Numbered from the stretch's first letter, positions 52,012 through 61,654 are shown. The stretch: 64,000 nucleotides of DNA from an uncultured Alphaproteobacteria bacterium (GCA_902826335.1 CADEEL010000013.1:1-64000); one strand, 5' to 3'. Notes: generated by a model not told the origin, from the letters alone. Program-made: numbers and translations.

Positions 52012-52608
52012 GTGGCGACGACATTAGACCCTAATGGGCGGATCAATTTCGAGTCCGCGGTTGTTCTGCTGGTCGAGCGGAGCCATCATAGCGCCGACGT
52101 GCTTCAACAAATATTTGTTGGGTTCGGAGCGCGGAATTGTCTGCGTGCGACGACCGCGGACGAGGCGCAAGATATTGTCAAACGGCGCCCGGTCGATCTC
52201 ATCGTGATCGACCCAACGATTGAGGGCGGGTATGATTTCGTAACCTGGCTGCGCCGTTCGGATCTTGAACCCAATCGCGGCGCGCCGGTTATCGCCGTTT
52301 CGGCGAACGGGGCCAAGTCCGGCATTTTGAAAGCGCGAAATTCCGGCGCGAGCTTTTTCATCACAAAACCTCTCACGCCCGCGACGCTGCTCGATCGCAT
52401 CTTGTGGGTGGTGAAGGACAATCGGCCATTTGTAGTTTCCCAAGTCTATGCCGGCCCGGATCGCCGCTTCAAATTCGAAGGGCCGCCGCCAGGCGTCAGC
52501 GCGCGGCGCAGCACGGATGTGGATACGCAATTGGGCGAGGCGGTGGAGCCGAATATGTCTCAGTCTGAAATCGACTCGTTGCTGAAACCGCAGAAAGTGT
52601 CCTTGTGA
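52012..52608 (+). CDS. CheYIII/Cle-type receiver with FliM-like tail
   Basis: A 198-residue receiver protein in the position of CheYIII. The acid pocket is degenerate (VERSHHS in place of VDDD), but D67 in VIDPTIEGG and the Lys of ITKPLTP are kept. After the receiver comes YAGPDRRFKFEGPPPG and a second Arg pair, an arginine-rich pattern found in alphaproteobacterial CheY relatives, some of which (Cle proteins) bind c-di-GMP. The C-terminus NMSQSEIDSLLKP (182-193) closely resembles the N-terminal CheY-binding peptide of FliM. Start is GTG 52012, AGGACGA upstream; the end overlaps cheE (GTGA). Confidence 0.78.
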   Translation: MATTLDPNGRINFESAVVLLVERSHHSADVLQQIFVGFGARNCLRATTADEAQDIVKRRPVDLIVIDPTIEGGYDFVTWLRRSDLEPNRGAPVIAVSANGAKSGILKARNSGASFFITKPLTPATLLDRILWVVKDNRPFVVSQVYAGPDRRFKFEGPPPGVSARRSTDVDTQLGEAVEPNMSQSEIDSLLKPQKVSL

Positions 52609-53084
52609 GCGCCGTCATCACCTTTCAACCGGTGCGACGTCTTGCGCGGCTCATGCGGCAGTCGGGCGGCATGAGCGTAGCGCGTGCGCTGCAGGCTGCG
52701 GAAGAGCGGTTGGAGACAGTACGCGAGTCCTGCATGGAAGGGATCGACGCCAGTATCGAGGCGCTCACGGCTCTGGTCAGCGCCGATGGCGTGGGCGATC
52801 TCGCAACGCTCTATCATGGCGCGAGCGAAATTTTCGCCATGGCCGGCACGTTTCAGCTGAATGAATTGAGCGAAGCAGCGGGGAGCTTGTGCGATCTCAT
52901 CGATGGTCATATCGAGAGTGGGGGTGAGATTGCCGACGCGCCGTGGGAATCGGCGCGCGTCCATGTGAATGCGCTGCGTACGCTTCGCCGGCCGGAATTG
53001 TCAGCCGACCAAGCAACACGGCGCGCCGTGCTGGTGGGTCTGCGTAGACTTACGGCGCAGGCCAAAGGGGCCGCCGCGGGGTAG
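52605..53084 (+). CDS. cheE: CheE-like chemotaxis protein
   Basis: A 159-residue helical protein that closes the che operon, as cheE does in Caulobacter. The stretch LATLYHGASEIFAMAGTFQLNELSEAAGSLCDLID is arranged like an HPt domain (one exposed His in a helix, then a Gly and a helical turn), so a phosphotransfer or phosphate-sink role is possible but unproven. GTG 52605 overlaps the preceding stop. Confidence 0.65.
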   Translation: MSAVITFQPVRRLARLMRQSGGMSVARALQAAEERLETVRESCMEGIDASIEALTALVSADGVGDLATLYHGASEIFAMAGTFQLNELSEAAGSLCDLIDGHIESGGEIADAPWESARVHVNALRTLRRPELSADQATRRAVLVGLRRLTAQAKGAAAG

Positions 53085-53128
53085 CTGGCGCACTGGCGGC
53101 GTCGGGCCAGGCTTGGTAGGCTTTCCTT

Positions 53129-54421
53129 ATGGACCTTCGCGTTTCTATCGCCGCGCTGCTTGCGCTCTCCAGCCCAGCGGCTGCGCAGGATGCTCACCAG
53201 CACATGCATGGTGCGCCTGCGGCGCCGGCCCGGGAAACGCCCGTGGATCACAGGGATCATGGTTCTGGCGGCGCACTCGGCGCCTATCCCATGGCGCGGG
53301 AGGCCTCGGGCACGAGTTGGCAGCCGGACGCCTCCGAGCATGGCGGCGTGCATGCGCGTGTCGGCGACTGGACGTTCATGGGGCACGCCCTGCTCAACGG
53401 CGTGCTGACGACGCAGGGCGGGCCGCGCGGGGATGATGACGCCTTCATCGCCGGCATGATCATGGGCGCGGCGCGACGCGATTTCGCCAATGGAGACACG
53501 CTCAATCTGCGTGCGATGCTCAGCCCCGATCCGTTGATGGGCGCGGATGGCTATCCATTGCTGTTCGCAGCGGGCGAGACGGCCGACGGCGTCACGACTT
53601 TGGTGGATCGTCAGCACCCGCACGATCTTTTCGTTGAGCTGTCCGCATCCTATGCGCATCGTTTGTCGGTGCGCGACAGCGTGTTCGTCTATGCGGGCCT
53701 GCCTGGCGAGCCGGCGTTCGGGCCGCCAGTGTTTATGCACCGGCTCTCGGGCATGGATTCGCCGGAAGCGCCGATCACGCATCACTGGCTCGATTCCACG
53801 CACGTCACGTTTGGCGTGCTCACCGCCGGCTATGTGCATGACGGCTTCAAGATCGAGGCGTCGCGCTTTCGCGGCCGCGAGCCGGATGAGCATCGGTATG
53901 ACGTCGAAACCGGCGATCTCGATTCTACTTCGGTGCGCCTGAGCTGGAACCCGACGCCCAATTGGGCGTTGCAGGCGTCATGGGCCGAGATACGCAGCCC
54001 GGAGGCGCTTGAGCCTGATGAGGATGAAACACGCACATCGGTGAGCGCGATCTATACGCGCGCGATCGGCGCCGAGGGCTGGCTTTCGGTGACGGGGGCG
54101 GCCGCGCTGAAAGAACGGAGCGACGGGGCCTCGCTCGACGCTTGGCTCCTTGAAGGTGCGCTACGGCCCAATCCGCGCTGGACGATCTTCGCGCGCCTCG
54201 AACATCTGGAGACGGATGAGTTGGGATTGGCGCCGCATGGGCCGGCCGAACGGGTGACGCGTGCTTCCCTCGGCGCGGTGCGGGACTGGCGCGTGGCCGA
54301 ACATGCCGCGCTGGGGTTTGGCCTGCAAGGGAGCCTCGCGCTGCCGTCGGACGGACTTTCGCCGAGCTATAATGGAGATCAGGCGGGCGGCGTGGCGTTC
54401 GTCCGCCTTCGGATCGATTAG
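53129..54421 (+). CDS. Outer-membrane protein, His/Met-rich N-terminus
   Basis: A 430-residue exported protein. After a signal peptide (ends AAAQDA) the mature protein opens with a His- and Met-rich stretch (HQHMHGAP, DHRDHG) that could bind copper, and contains HPHD, a Met-rich patch and SPEAPITHHWLDSTHVTFGV. The rest shows alternating beta-strands ending in VAFVRLRID, as for an outer-membrane barrel. Proteins with this segment are often found beside copper-resistance genes, from memory; none is nearby. It converges on the large gene with overlapping stops at 54418-54421 (TTAG). Confidence 0.62.
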   Translation: MDLRVSIAALLALSSPAAAQDAHQHMHGAPAAPARETPVDHRDHGSGGALGAYPMAREASGTSWQPDASEHGGVHARVGDWTFMGHALLNGVLTTQGGPRGDDDAFIAGMIMGAARRDFANGDTLNLRAMLSPDPLMGADGYPLLFAAGETADGVTTLVDRQHPHDLFVELSASYAHRLSVRDSVFVYAGLPGEPAFGPPVFMHRLSGMDSPEAPITHHWLDSTHVTFGVLTAGYVHDGFKIEASRFRGREPDEHRYDVETGDLDSTSVRLSWNPTPNWALQASWAEIRSPEALEPDEDETRTSVSAIYTRAIGAEGWLSVTGAAALKERSDGASLDAWLLEGALRPNPRWTIFARLEHLETDELGLAPHGPAERVTRASLGAVRDWRVAEHAALGFGLQGSLALPSDGLSPSYNGDQAGGVAFVRLRID

Positions 54422-57400
54422 ATAAGACCGCCAAGGCGCAGCAGCGCGGCGCGGTAATTTGCGTACTGCGCCTGGATGTGGGCGGGCGCGGCGCCGTTGA
54501 GGCGCTGCTCGCGTGCTTTTTCCGCATCGGTTTTGTCCAAGGAGGCGGGATCGGCGAGGGCGTCATAGGCCTGGCGCAGAATGGACAGCGCGGCGGAGAT
54601 GTCGATTTTCGCTTTGCGCGCCTCGTCCTTGTCGCCGACCTTCAAGTCCGACAGCGAGAGGCCAAGGCCGAAGGCGCGGATTTCGCCTTTGCCGCCCGGC
54701 GAGTCTGGCGTCGGCCTGATCGAGATGACGCCGGCGTCGACGCCAAGCGCGGCCAGCGCATCGCGCCCCTCGCGGCCTGGCGATAGAAAGATCGCATCGC
54801 CGCGCCGCGCGGTGAGTTCGATGCGATGGACTTCTCCATCGCGAACGATGCGCGCATCGCCGCGTGCGCCGAGCGCCTGATCAAGGCGGCTTGCGAGGCT
54901 CGCAAGCGTGTCGTCCTTTGAGATCGTGATGCGCCGGGCGCGGCCCTCATTGACGGAGATGCTCAACTCATCGCCGACGCGTAAGGCGGTGAGGTCAATG
55001 AGGCGCGTTGAATCGCGCGCGGCGACGGCGCCGCGCGGCAGGCCGAAGACATCAAGCGCGGAGACGCCCTCGGGGTCGACCGCAAGCGACGTGAGGCGCA
55101 GAGTTCCGCCGGATGTGTTGAAATTGCGCAGCCAGGCGATATCGCCTGCTTCATCGAGGCGCGCGAGAAAGCCGTCTGTCGCGCCTTTTCTCTGCGCGCC
55201 GGCGATCGCGCCTTCGGCGGCGCCCGCGGCGTAGACGGCGCCGCCCACGATCTTCAGTGTGCTGATGGAGTCGCCGCCCGCGGCGCCAAGATAGGTCGTG
55301 CGGTCAATCGCGGCGGAGCCCAGATCGGTTGAAATGCGCGCGACGAAGCCTTCAAGGCCGGCCACGGCGACGCGCGCGAGACCGCCTGTCGTCAAATGAT
55401 CGGCGCGGACCGCCCCGCCGACATAGAGCGCCGCGCCATCGATGACGAGGCTTTTGATCGCCGCGCCGGCGCCGAAAGCGCCAAGGTCACGCGTGGCGCC
55501 GGTGCTGAGGCCGGTCGTCGTGGAGTAGGTGAATTGGCGAATGATTCCGCGCGTCGATTCAACGCCGCCCGTGGTGATTTCGATCGCGTCTCCGGCCGTG
55601 CGCAGGGTCAGTGCTGTGGCGCCGTCCGCGCCCGCGCCGCCGAACTGGCGCGTGAAGAGCTCGGCGCCGGCGGTGGAGTAGCCGCGTACATAGGCGTCCG
55701 CGCCGCCGAGGGCTGTCTGGTTGGAGAGCGATCCGCTGGTGCGCCCGATGACGATCAGTGCGCCAGTGTCAGCGAAGGCCAGCGCCGCTGCCTCATCATC
55801 GGCCTTGGCGCCGCGCCGTGCCGTCCAGGCTTCGCGGCCTTCCGCGTCAAACACGGTAACGAAGGAATCGCGCTCACCGCCCGCCGCGCCCGCGCCCGAC
55901 AGGGCGCCTTCTATGGCGCCGGCGATGGCCACGCGCCCATCAGCGGCGACCGCAAGCGCGAAGCCTTGCGCCTCGTCCGCCGCGCCCAAGGTACGTGTGT
56001 ACAAGAGCTTACCGGCGGAATCGTATTTAAGCAGCGCGACATCGCGCGCGCCTTTCACGGGCTGATCGCCGGCGAGGTTTTCAAGGTCCGCCACGACATA
56101 GATCGCGCCGTCGGCGCCGACAGCGCTGGCGCGCGCGCCTGACACTTTCGCGCCATCGCCCAGCGCCACATCGAAGGCGCGCCCGGGAAACCAGCCCGTG
56201 ATGTTGACGCTGGGCGCGACCGCCGTTGATCCACCCGGCGCGGTGGCGATCGCCGCGGCGCCGCGCGCGGCGCGCGTCGCTACGGCCGCGGCGCCGATTG
56301 GATCGTCCGCGTGCGAGGTCGCGTCAATTGCATCGAGAGTCAGCGGCGCCTCAACGCCGCCGAGTGCGAGCCCGCTGGCGCGCACAATAGTGGACGAGGC
56401 GCCGGCGACGATGCGCAGACCCGCGCCCACCGCAAGATCGGCGGCCTCCACGCCAACATCGTAGCCCGCCGCGGCGAGCGCTTCGTTGAGGCGCAAGGCG
56501 GCGGATTCCAGTGTGCGCGGGTCGCCGGCCTCAAGCGACGCCGTGACGGTGCGTTCGCCCCAAATCGTGTCGAGCGTGAGCGAGACGATTGGATCATTCG
56601 TCAGCGACGCGAGCGTGTCGGTTGTGGTGGTTGCGAGGCCATCGGCTGCAAAGGTGCGCTGCGCCGCGAATGCGCCGCCCAGCACGGCGGGGGCGCTCGC
56701 CGCATAGTCAAAAGTCACGCCGTTGACGACCACGGACTTCAAACGCTGGCCGCTGTCTTCGGCGATCGTGATGGCCGCCAAGCTGTCGCTGGCGGCGTAG
56801 ATGCCGGCGGCGTTCAAGGCTTCATCGAGGCGGGCCTGAAAGGCGCTCGCCCATTGGCCGGGCGCGGGATCTGGATCGCCCGCGCGTTCGAGCGCGCTCA
56901 CCGCGACGGTGACGACTTTATCGCCCGCGCCGGTTTCAAATGTGATGGCGATGTCGAGCGCGCCCTCATTGCCGAGCGCGGTGAGGGGCGCACCCGCGCT
57001 CGCGCTCCAGGTGCGGCGGAAATCGGCGGTCGGCGCGCCCGCAACGGTGATGGGCAGGCCGCCATCGACCCAGGCGCCGGGCGCTATGCGCGCAGCGGTG
57101 AAGTTGCTTTCGTTGAGCCGTGTAGCGACCGCGCTGATTTCGTGGCTTGAATCGACTTGAAGCGTGAGCTGGCCCGCGACATCGACGAGCGCGACGCGCG
57201 CTGGGAGATTCAACTCCGCGAGCTTGGCGTTGAAGGCGAGCGCCAGATCGGCGGCGGAGAGACCGTCCTCACCGCCGTCGACCGTGATCGCGTGTGCGGT
57301 GCGTGCATCGGTGATGGTGAGCGTTTGCGCTTCCGTGAACAGCGCGCTTGCGCCCGCGACGGCGACCGCTTCAAAGCGGCGCGCATGTACGCCGGCGCGC

Positions 57401-58866
57401 AGGCCGCCGTCGAGCCCGCCGGTCGGCGCGCGGCCATTCTGGAGCGTGATCTGCTTGGCGCCGATTGTGAGGTTGGTGAGTTTGAGAAAATCCGTTCCGT
57501 AGAGGGATAGGCCTGAGAGGCCGTCTCCATCTGACCAGACATCGAGACCGGCGCTGACGCCTTGTTCATGCAGCAGCTGCGTCAAACGCTCGGCGAGATC
57601 GTGCAGGCGTGCGGCGCTCTCGGACTCGCCCGCGCGCGTGCGCCAGGCTTCCTGCGTCTCGTCCCGCCAAGCCGTGGTGACCGAAAGATTGCGGCCATCG
57701 GCGAATTGCACGGTAATTTGCGCTTCGCCTGCGGCGGCGAGCGCGGCCTCGGTCCCCGTCGCGGTGTCGGCGTCTTCGTCGACGAGCGCGAAGCTGTTGC
57801 GCTCCCAGGCCTCGGCGGGGGTTGCCGCATAAGGCGCGCCGGCGCCCAAAAACCCCGCGGCCGCGCTGATCGGCGCTTCGGTCGCGGCGCTGCGCGCGCG
57901 CCGCACCGGCTCACCTGGCGTTCCGAGCATGTCCTCAAGCTTGATAAGGCGCGCGCCCGATTGCGTTTCGCCGACGACATAGAAGGCCGGGCGCGGGGCG
58001 GCGGCTTCGAACGCGATTTGTTCGCCGGCGCGCGCATCCACTTTCAGCGCGTAGAGCGGGGGGCCGACATAGGGCTTTTCGATGGTGCGGCCGGCGACGA
58101 ATATTTTGGTGGTTTTGGGCGCCTGATTGACTGTCTGAAGGCGGGTCGCGGCGCCTGCCGAGGCGAGCTCGGCGTTGATGAAATTAACAACCGACCCCAG
58201 CGAGCGCGGCAGCGACCCCATCTCCGCGAGATCGATCGCCACGTGCTGCGTGGCGCCGGCCGCGTTTGTCACGACGATGTCGAATTGCGCATTGGGATCG
58301 AGGCCGAGCAATTTATCGGTCAAGCCGCCCTTATGAATGAGGCCGGTGATGTAATCTTCCGATTGCACAGGTACGCCGAGCTTGGAGGCGGCCTTGTCCG
58401 TTCGATCGCCGAGCGCGACGCGCACATCCGAAAACGTCTCGGCCTTGAAGAAGGCGTCGAGCTCTTCCTTGCCGCGCGTGACGACATCCTCCAGACGCGT
58501 GCGCCGCGCGCCATTGAGTTTGTCCGCCTCCAGCGCCTCGGCCAGGGCGGAGAGCTTTTTCAGACCGGAGTGCAGAGCGAACAGGCGGGCGTAATCGCCC
58601 TCCACGCCGGCATCGGCGAATTGGGCCGCGCCCGTGTCGAAAAACGCCGCGCCGCCGAGCGCGGATTCGACGAGCGCTTCGTCCTTTGGCTGGGACACGC
58701 CCACAGCCCAGGGTGCGCGCGGCGCATTGGGATCGCCGCTGGCGACCGGCTGGGGGTTCGCCGAGGCGGTGCGGGCCGAGGCCCAGGCGGCGAGCAGGTC
58801 AGCGCCCAGCCCCGCCTGGCCGCTGGAGGCGGTGTTGAACAGCGAAAGGGCGATCAAATTGTTCAT
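54418..58866 (-). CDS. 1482-residue repeat protein, flagellin-IN and propeller-like
   Basis: A very long, Ala-rich protein without an obvious signal peptide or membrane segment. Residues about 400-870 contain repeated blocks of the kind LTITDARTAHAITVDGGEDGLSAADLALAFNAKLAE, which look like flagellin-hook IN motifs (tlsdLA..IN). Residues about 920-1220 carry propeller-type repeats (DVALLKYDSAGKLLYTRTLGA, DSFVTVFDAEGREAWTARRGA, DAYVRGYSTAGAELFTRQFGG). A further IN-like block lies near 1290-1370. The ends are helical. A flagellar or surface role is possible; I have a weak memory of long flagellar regulators called FlaEY in Caulobacter, unverified. ATG 58866. Confidence 0.6.
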   Translation of the reverse strand: MNNLIALSLFNTASSGQAGLGADLLAAWASARTASANPQPVASGDPNAPRAPWAVGVSQPKDEALVESALGGAAFFDTGAAQFADAGVEGDYARLFALHSGLKKLSALAEALEADKLNGARRTRLEDVVTRGKEELDAFFKAETFSDVRVALGDRTDKAASKLGVPVQSEDYITGLIHKGGLTDKLLGLDPNAQFDIVVTNAAGATQHVAIDLAEMGSLPRSLGSVVNFINAELASAGAATRLQTVNQAPKTTKIFVAGRTIEKPYVGPPLYALKVDARAGEQIAFEAAAPRPAFYVVGETQSGARLIKLEDMLGTPGEPVRRARSAATEAPISAAAGFLGAGAPYAATPAEAWERNSFALVDEDADTATGTEAALAAAGEAQITVQFADGRNLSVTTAWRDETQEAWRTRAGESESAARLHDLAERLTQLLHEQGVSAGLDVWSDGDGLSGLSLYGTDFLKLTNLTIGAKQITLQNGRAPTGGLDGGLRAGVHARRFEAVAVAGASALFTEAQTLTITDARTAHAITVDGGEDGLSAADLALAFNAKLAELNLPARVALVDVAGQLTLQVDSSHEISAVATRLNESNFTAARIAPGAWVDGGLPITVAGAPTADFRRTWSASAGAPLTALGNEGALDIAITFETGAGDKVVTVAVSALERAGDPDPAPGQWASAFQARLDEALNAAGIYAASDSLAAITIAEDSGQRLKSVVVNGVTFDYAASAPAVLGGAFAAQRTFAADGLATTTTDTLASLTNDPIVSLTLDTIWGERTVTASLEAGDPRTLESAALRLNEALAAAGYDVGVEAADLAVGAGLRIVAGASSTIVRASGLALGGVEAPLTLDAIDATSHADDPIGAAAVATRAARGAAAIATAPGGSTAVAPSVNITGWFPGRAFDVALGDGAKVSGARASAVGADGAIYVVADLENLAGDQPVKGARDVALLKYDSAGKLLYTRTLGAADEAQGFALAVAADGRVAIAGAIEGALSGAGAAGGERDSFVTVFDAEGREAWTARRGAKADDEAAALAFADTGALIVIGRTSGSLSNQTALGGADAYVRGYSTAGAELFTRQFGGAGADGATALTLRTAGDAIEITTGGVESTRGIIRQFTYSTTTGLSTGATRDLGAFGAGAAIKSLVIDGAALYVGGAVRADHLTTGGLARVAVAGLEGFVARISTDLGSAAIDRTTYLGAAGGDSISTLKIVGGAVYAAGAAEGAIAGAQRKGATDGFLARLDEAGDIAWLRNFNTSGGTLRLTSLAVDPEGVSALDVFGLPRGAVAARDSTRLIDLTALRVGDELSISVNEGRARRITISKDDTLASLASRLDQALGARGDARIVRDGEVHRIELTARRGDAIFLSPGREGRDALAALGVDAGVISIRPTPDSPGGKGEIRAFGLGLSLSDLKVGDKDEARKAKIDISAALSILRQAYDALADPASLDKTDAEKAREQRLNGAAPAHIQAQYANYRAALLRLGGLI

Positions 58867-59029
58867 GGCCGAAAAGCCAGTATCGCGCGCAGGCGTAAAG
58901 GCTTTGTTCGTGCAAACAAGGCGTTAACGTGGGCAGGCGAGAGGTAAACGAGATTTCATCCGCGCCGGCTCGGCCGGGGCTGGCCCTGCCTCTTGTCCCG
59001 GCCGGCGGGCTTATGCAGAGTCCGCGGCC

Positions 59030-60841
59030 ATGGGCGAGGCGCGTGCAAATCAGGGGGAGATGGCCGGGGCTGGCCTGCTCTATTCCGTCATATTCGCGAC
59101 ACGCTGCCGCTCGACCCATCATCGCCTCGCCCTAGATGCGCTGCGCCACATGAAGGGGCCGCACGCGGCAGGCTGGCGCGCGCTGCTGCTGCACCATCAC
59201 CAGTCTTATCTCAAAGGCGCCAAGGCGCCGGACGACGAGTTCAAGGACTTCAAAAACCATGTCCTGCATGTGCGCGACGGCGATTGGGGCGGCGCGCGCG
59301 AGGCGGCGTGGGAGTGGCGCCGGCGCCTGGCGCGCGCGCTGGAGCAGAAGGACTGGGCCCATGTCGCCTGGTGCGCGGGGGTGATGAGCCATTACGTGGT
59401 CGATCCGCACCAGCCGTTCCATACGCATCAAACCGAGGAAGAAAACACGATCCACCGCGCCGTGGAGTGGAGCTTCGCGAAATCGTACGAAACATTTCAA
59501 GCGATCATAGCGCGCGATCTCGGCGGGTATCCGGATGTGGCGGCGCCGCAGGGCGAAAACTGGCTTGGCGAACTCATCACCGAAGGCGCGCGCCTCGCGA
59601 CCCGCGAGTATGAGACGATCGTTGCGCACTATGATTTTGAAATGGGCGTTAAGCGCCCGCAAGAAGGGCTCGATCCGCATTTGCGCAAGACGGCGGCGGC
59701 GTTGGTGGCGCGCGCGGCTGTCGCGTGGGCGCGGTGCCTTGATCGGGTGTTCGCGGAGTCCGGCGTCAAGCCGCCGCATGTCGATGGCGGCCTGCACGCC
59801 TTCTTCCTCGCCCTCGAGGCGCCCATTCAATCCGTACTCGGACTGATCGGGGATGTGCGCGAACGTGCGCTCGTCGCGGCTCAGTACGATGAGTACAAAC
59901 GCACGGGCAAGGTGCGCGCCACATTGTCGGAAGACGATGCGGGCGTGCGCGCGCTCTATGCGGCGGAGGTGCTTAAAGCGCCGCTGAGTTCGCTCGATGC
60001 GCTGTGGCCGCGCGAGATCGGCGCCGCGCACGCGCCGAGCGCCAAGACATTGAAGCGGCGGGGGCAGGCCGCCCGCAAGCGCCGGCCGGCGCCCGCGCCG
60101 ATCGAGCCCGCGCCGCCGCCTGGCCGTAATGTGGCGGCGCCAGTGGCCGCGCCCGCCGAGCCGGCTGCGTTCGCCGCGCCGCCGCCACCGCCGCCGGCGC
60201 CGCCCGTTGCGGAGGCCGCGCCGATCGCTCCACCTGAAGCGCCCGAACCGTCAGCGGCGCCGAAGCCGCGCCGACGCAAGGCGGCGGCTGGCGATCTCGA
60301 CGCTGGCGTCGCGCTGCCGCCGGTCGATCAACGCGCGCCGCCGCCTTCGCCGCCGCTTCTGCTGACGCGGAAGGCCGGCGATGGCGGTGATGAGGCGCTC
60401 GATGCGTTTACATTGTTCGGCTCAAGCCCGATCGAGGATGCGCCGTCCATCGGACCTAAAACGGCGCGGCGCCTCGAGGGGCTCGGCGTGTTCACTGTGT
60501 CCGATCTTCTGGCGCTATCTCCCGCGACGGCGGCGGTGTTGCTCAATGTGCGCCACATCAGCGCCCCGGATATCGCCGATTGGCAAACGCAAGCGATGCT
60601 TGCTTGCACAATCCCGAGTTTGAAAAGCCGCGAAGCGCAGGCCCTCACGGCGTGCGGATTCGCGGATGCGCAGCGTCTGGCTCAAGCCGATCCGAGGACG
60701 CTCGCCGCGGCGATGCGCGAATGGGCGAAAGAGTCCAAGCGTATCTGGGGTGATGCGCCGGCGCCCACGGAGGCGGACGCAGCCGATCTTATCGCGCGCG
60801 CGCGGGAGTCGGTCGCGATCCGGTCGATGACGCCAGTTTGA
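59030..60841 (+). CDS. Phospholipase-C-like protein fused to helix-hairpin-helix domain
   Basis: A 603-residue protein in three parts. Residues about 10-330 resemble zinc-dependent phospholipase C / S1-P1 nuclease: RCRSTHHRLALDAL, GVMSHYVVDPHQPFHTHQ and several conserved His and Asp that would bind zinc. A Pro/Ala linker (about 345-450) follows. The C-terminal 140 residues have SIGPKTARRLEGLGVFTVSDLL, a helix-hairpin-helix as in DUF4332. No signal peptide is visible, so it is probably cytoplasmic. The start is uncertain (ATG 59030, or 59060, which has GGGGGAG directly in front). No close partner gene. Confidence 0.68.
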   Translation: MGEARANQGEMAGAGLLYSVIFATRCRSTHHRLALDALRHMKGPHAAGWRALLLHHHQSYLKGAKAPDDEFKDFKNHVLHVRDGDWGGAREAAWEWRRRLARALEQKDWAHVAWCAGVMSHYVVDPHQPFHTHQTEEENTIHRAVEWSFAKSYETFQAIIARDLGGYPDVAAPQGENWLGELITEGARLATREYETIVAHYDFEMGVKRPQEGLDPHLRKTAAALVARAAVAWARCLDRVFAESGVKPPHVDGGLHAFFLALEAPIQSVLGLIGDVRERALVAAQYDEYKRTGKVRATLSEDDAGVRALYAAEVLKAPLSSLDALWPREIGAAHAPSAKTLKRRGQAARKRRPAPAPIEPAPPPGRNVAAPVAAPAEPAAFAAPPPPPPAPPVAEAAPIAPPEAPEPSAAPKPRRRKAAAGDLDAGVALPPVDQRAPPPSPPLLLTRKAGDGGDEALDAFTLFGSSPIEDAPSIGPKTARRLEGLGVFTVSDLLALSPATAAVLLNVRHISAPDIADWQTQAMLACTIPSLKSREAQALTACGFADAQRLAQADPRTLAAAMREWAKESKRIWGDAPAPTEADAADLIARARESVAIRSMTPV

Positions 60842-60854
60842 CCACGGTTTCCGA

Positions 60855-61268
60855 TCAAATTCCCAGGCGCGTCAGCACCGCCGCGATCACCATCAACGGC
60901 ATGCCGCCGGCCGTTAGCATCGAGGCGATCACGCGCTGACCTTTCATTTGCCGTCGCGCGCCAGCGGGGCGGGGATCGTCGCGCGGGGCCAGCGTCCAGC
61001 GGCACAGAAGGTAAAATACACCGGTCAATATCGCTACAACCGCGCCGGCGACCGCGCCGGACACTAGACCAAACACACCGCAGGCGAGGCAGATGAGGAA
61101 CAGCGCGCCATTGCCGGCCTTGATGATACGCCGCACATGGCGATCGGCGCGACCATAATCCATGTCCTTAAATGAAACAGGGGCGACAACGAACGAGAAG
61201 AGCGCCGTCCAGCCCAGCGCCATCCCGGCGAGAACAAGGGCGAGCTGCTGCGCGTAGGATTGGATCAT
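60855..61268 (-). CDS. Small four-helix membrane protein
   Basis: A 137-residue hydrophobic protein with four predicted helices (about 10-30, 55-72, 73-92, 115-135). The first helix has GMALGWTALFSFVVAPVSFK, and a cytoplasmic loop has DYGRADRHVRRIIKAGN. I recognise no family with confidence. Converges on the phospholipase-like gene (13 bases between). Confidence 0.65.
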   Translation of the reverse strand: MIQSYAQQLALVLAGMALGWTALFSFVVAPVSFKDMDYGRADRHVRRIIKAGNGALFLICLACGVFGLVSGAVAGAVVAILTGVFYLLCRWTLAPRDDPRPAGARRQMKGQRVIASMLTAGGMPLMVIAAVLTRLGI

Positions 61269-61310
61269 GGCGTTGGCCTAGCATGAGTCGCGGGAGGGGC
61301 AGGCGCGCCA

Positions 61311-61631
61311 TCAGGCGGTCTGGAATTTCCAGACCTGGACAATGTCGGCGCGCGGGGCCTTGATCGGCTCGCCCGTGAGCACCCCGTTATTCTGTGTGCA
61401 GACAAGATAATCTCCGCTGGATTCCAGGATCGCGATCACGATCTCTCCGTCCTTGTAGCCATCGAGCCTGCGGCCGACCTTGGCCATGTGTTCGTGATCC
61501 TCGTGGCGCCAACGGACGCCTTCCACGCGGTCAGTTTGCGGAGACGGATTTTTACCGTTGTAGCGGCATATTCCAACATAGATGCTTTCGCCTTCCGCTG
61601 CGGTCGGCGCCCCAGGCACATAAAACGTCAC
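61311..61631 (-). CDS. Hypothetical protein downstream of rlmN
   Basis: A 106-residue soluble protein, not recognised. Blocks of note are YVGICRYNGKN, VRWRHEDHEHMAKVGRRLDGYKDGEIVIAILESSGDYLVCTQNNGVLTG. GTG 61631 is the start: AAGGAG lies six bases upstream. The frame is open further upstream but overlaps rlmN and is unlikely. It starts 23 bases after rlmN and is probably co-transcribed. Confidence 0.62.
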   Translation of the reverse strand: MTFYVPGAPTAAEGESIYVGICRYNGKNPSPQTDRVEGVRWRHEDHEHMAKVGRRLDGYKDGEIVIAILESSGDYLVCTQNNGVLTGEPIKAPRADIVQVWKFQTA

Positions 61632-61654
61632 GACATACTCCTTGCGCTCGTCAA

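Noticed and set aside
57562-58947. 461-codon frame antisense to the 1482-residue protein
   Set aside because: Shadow of the GC-skewed repeat gene; no motifs and Gly/Arg-rich composition.
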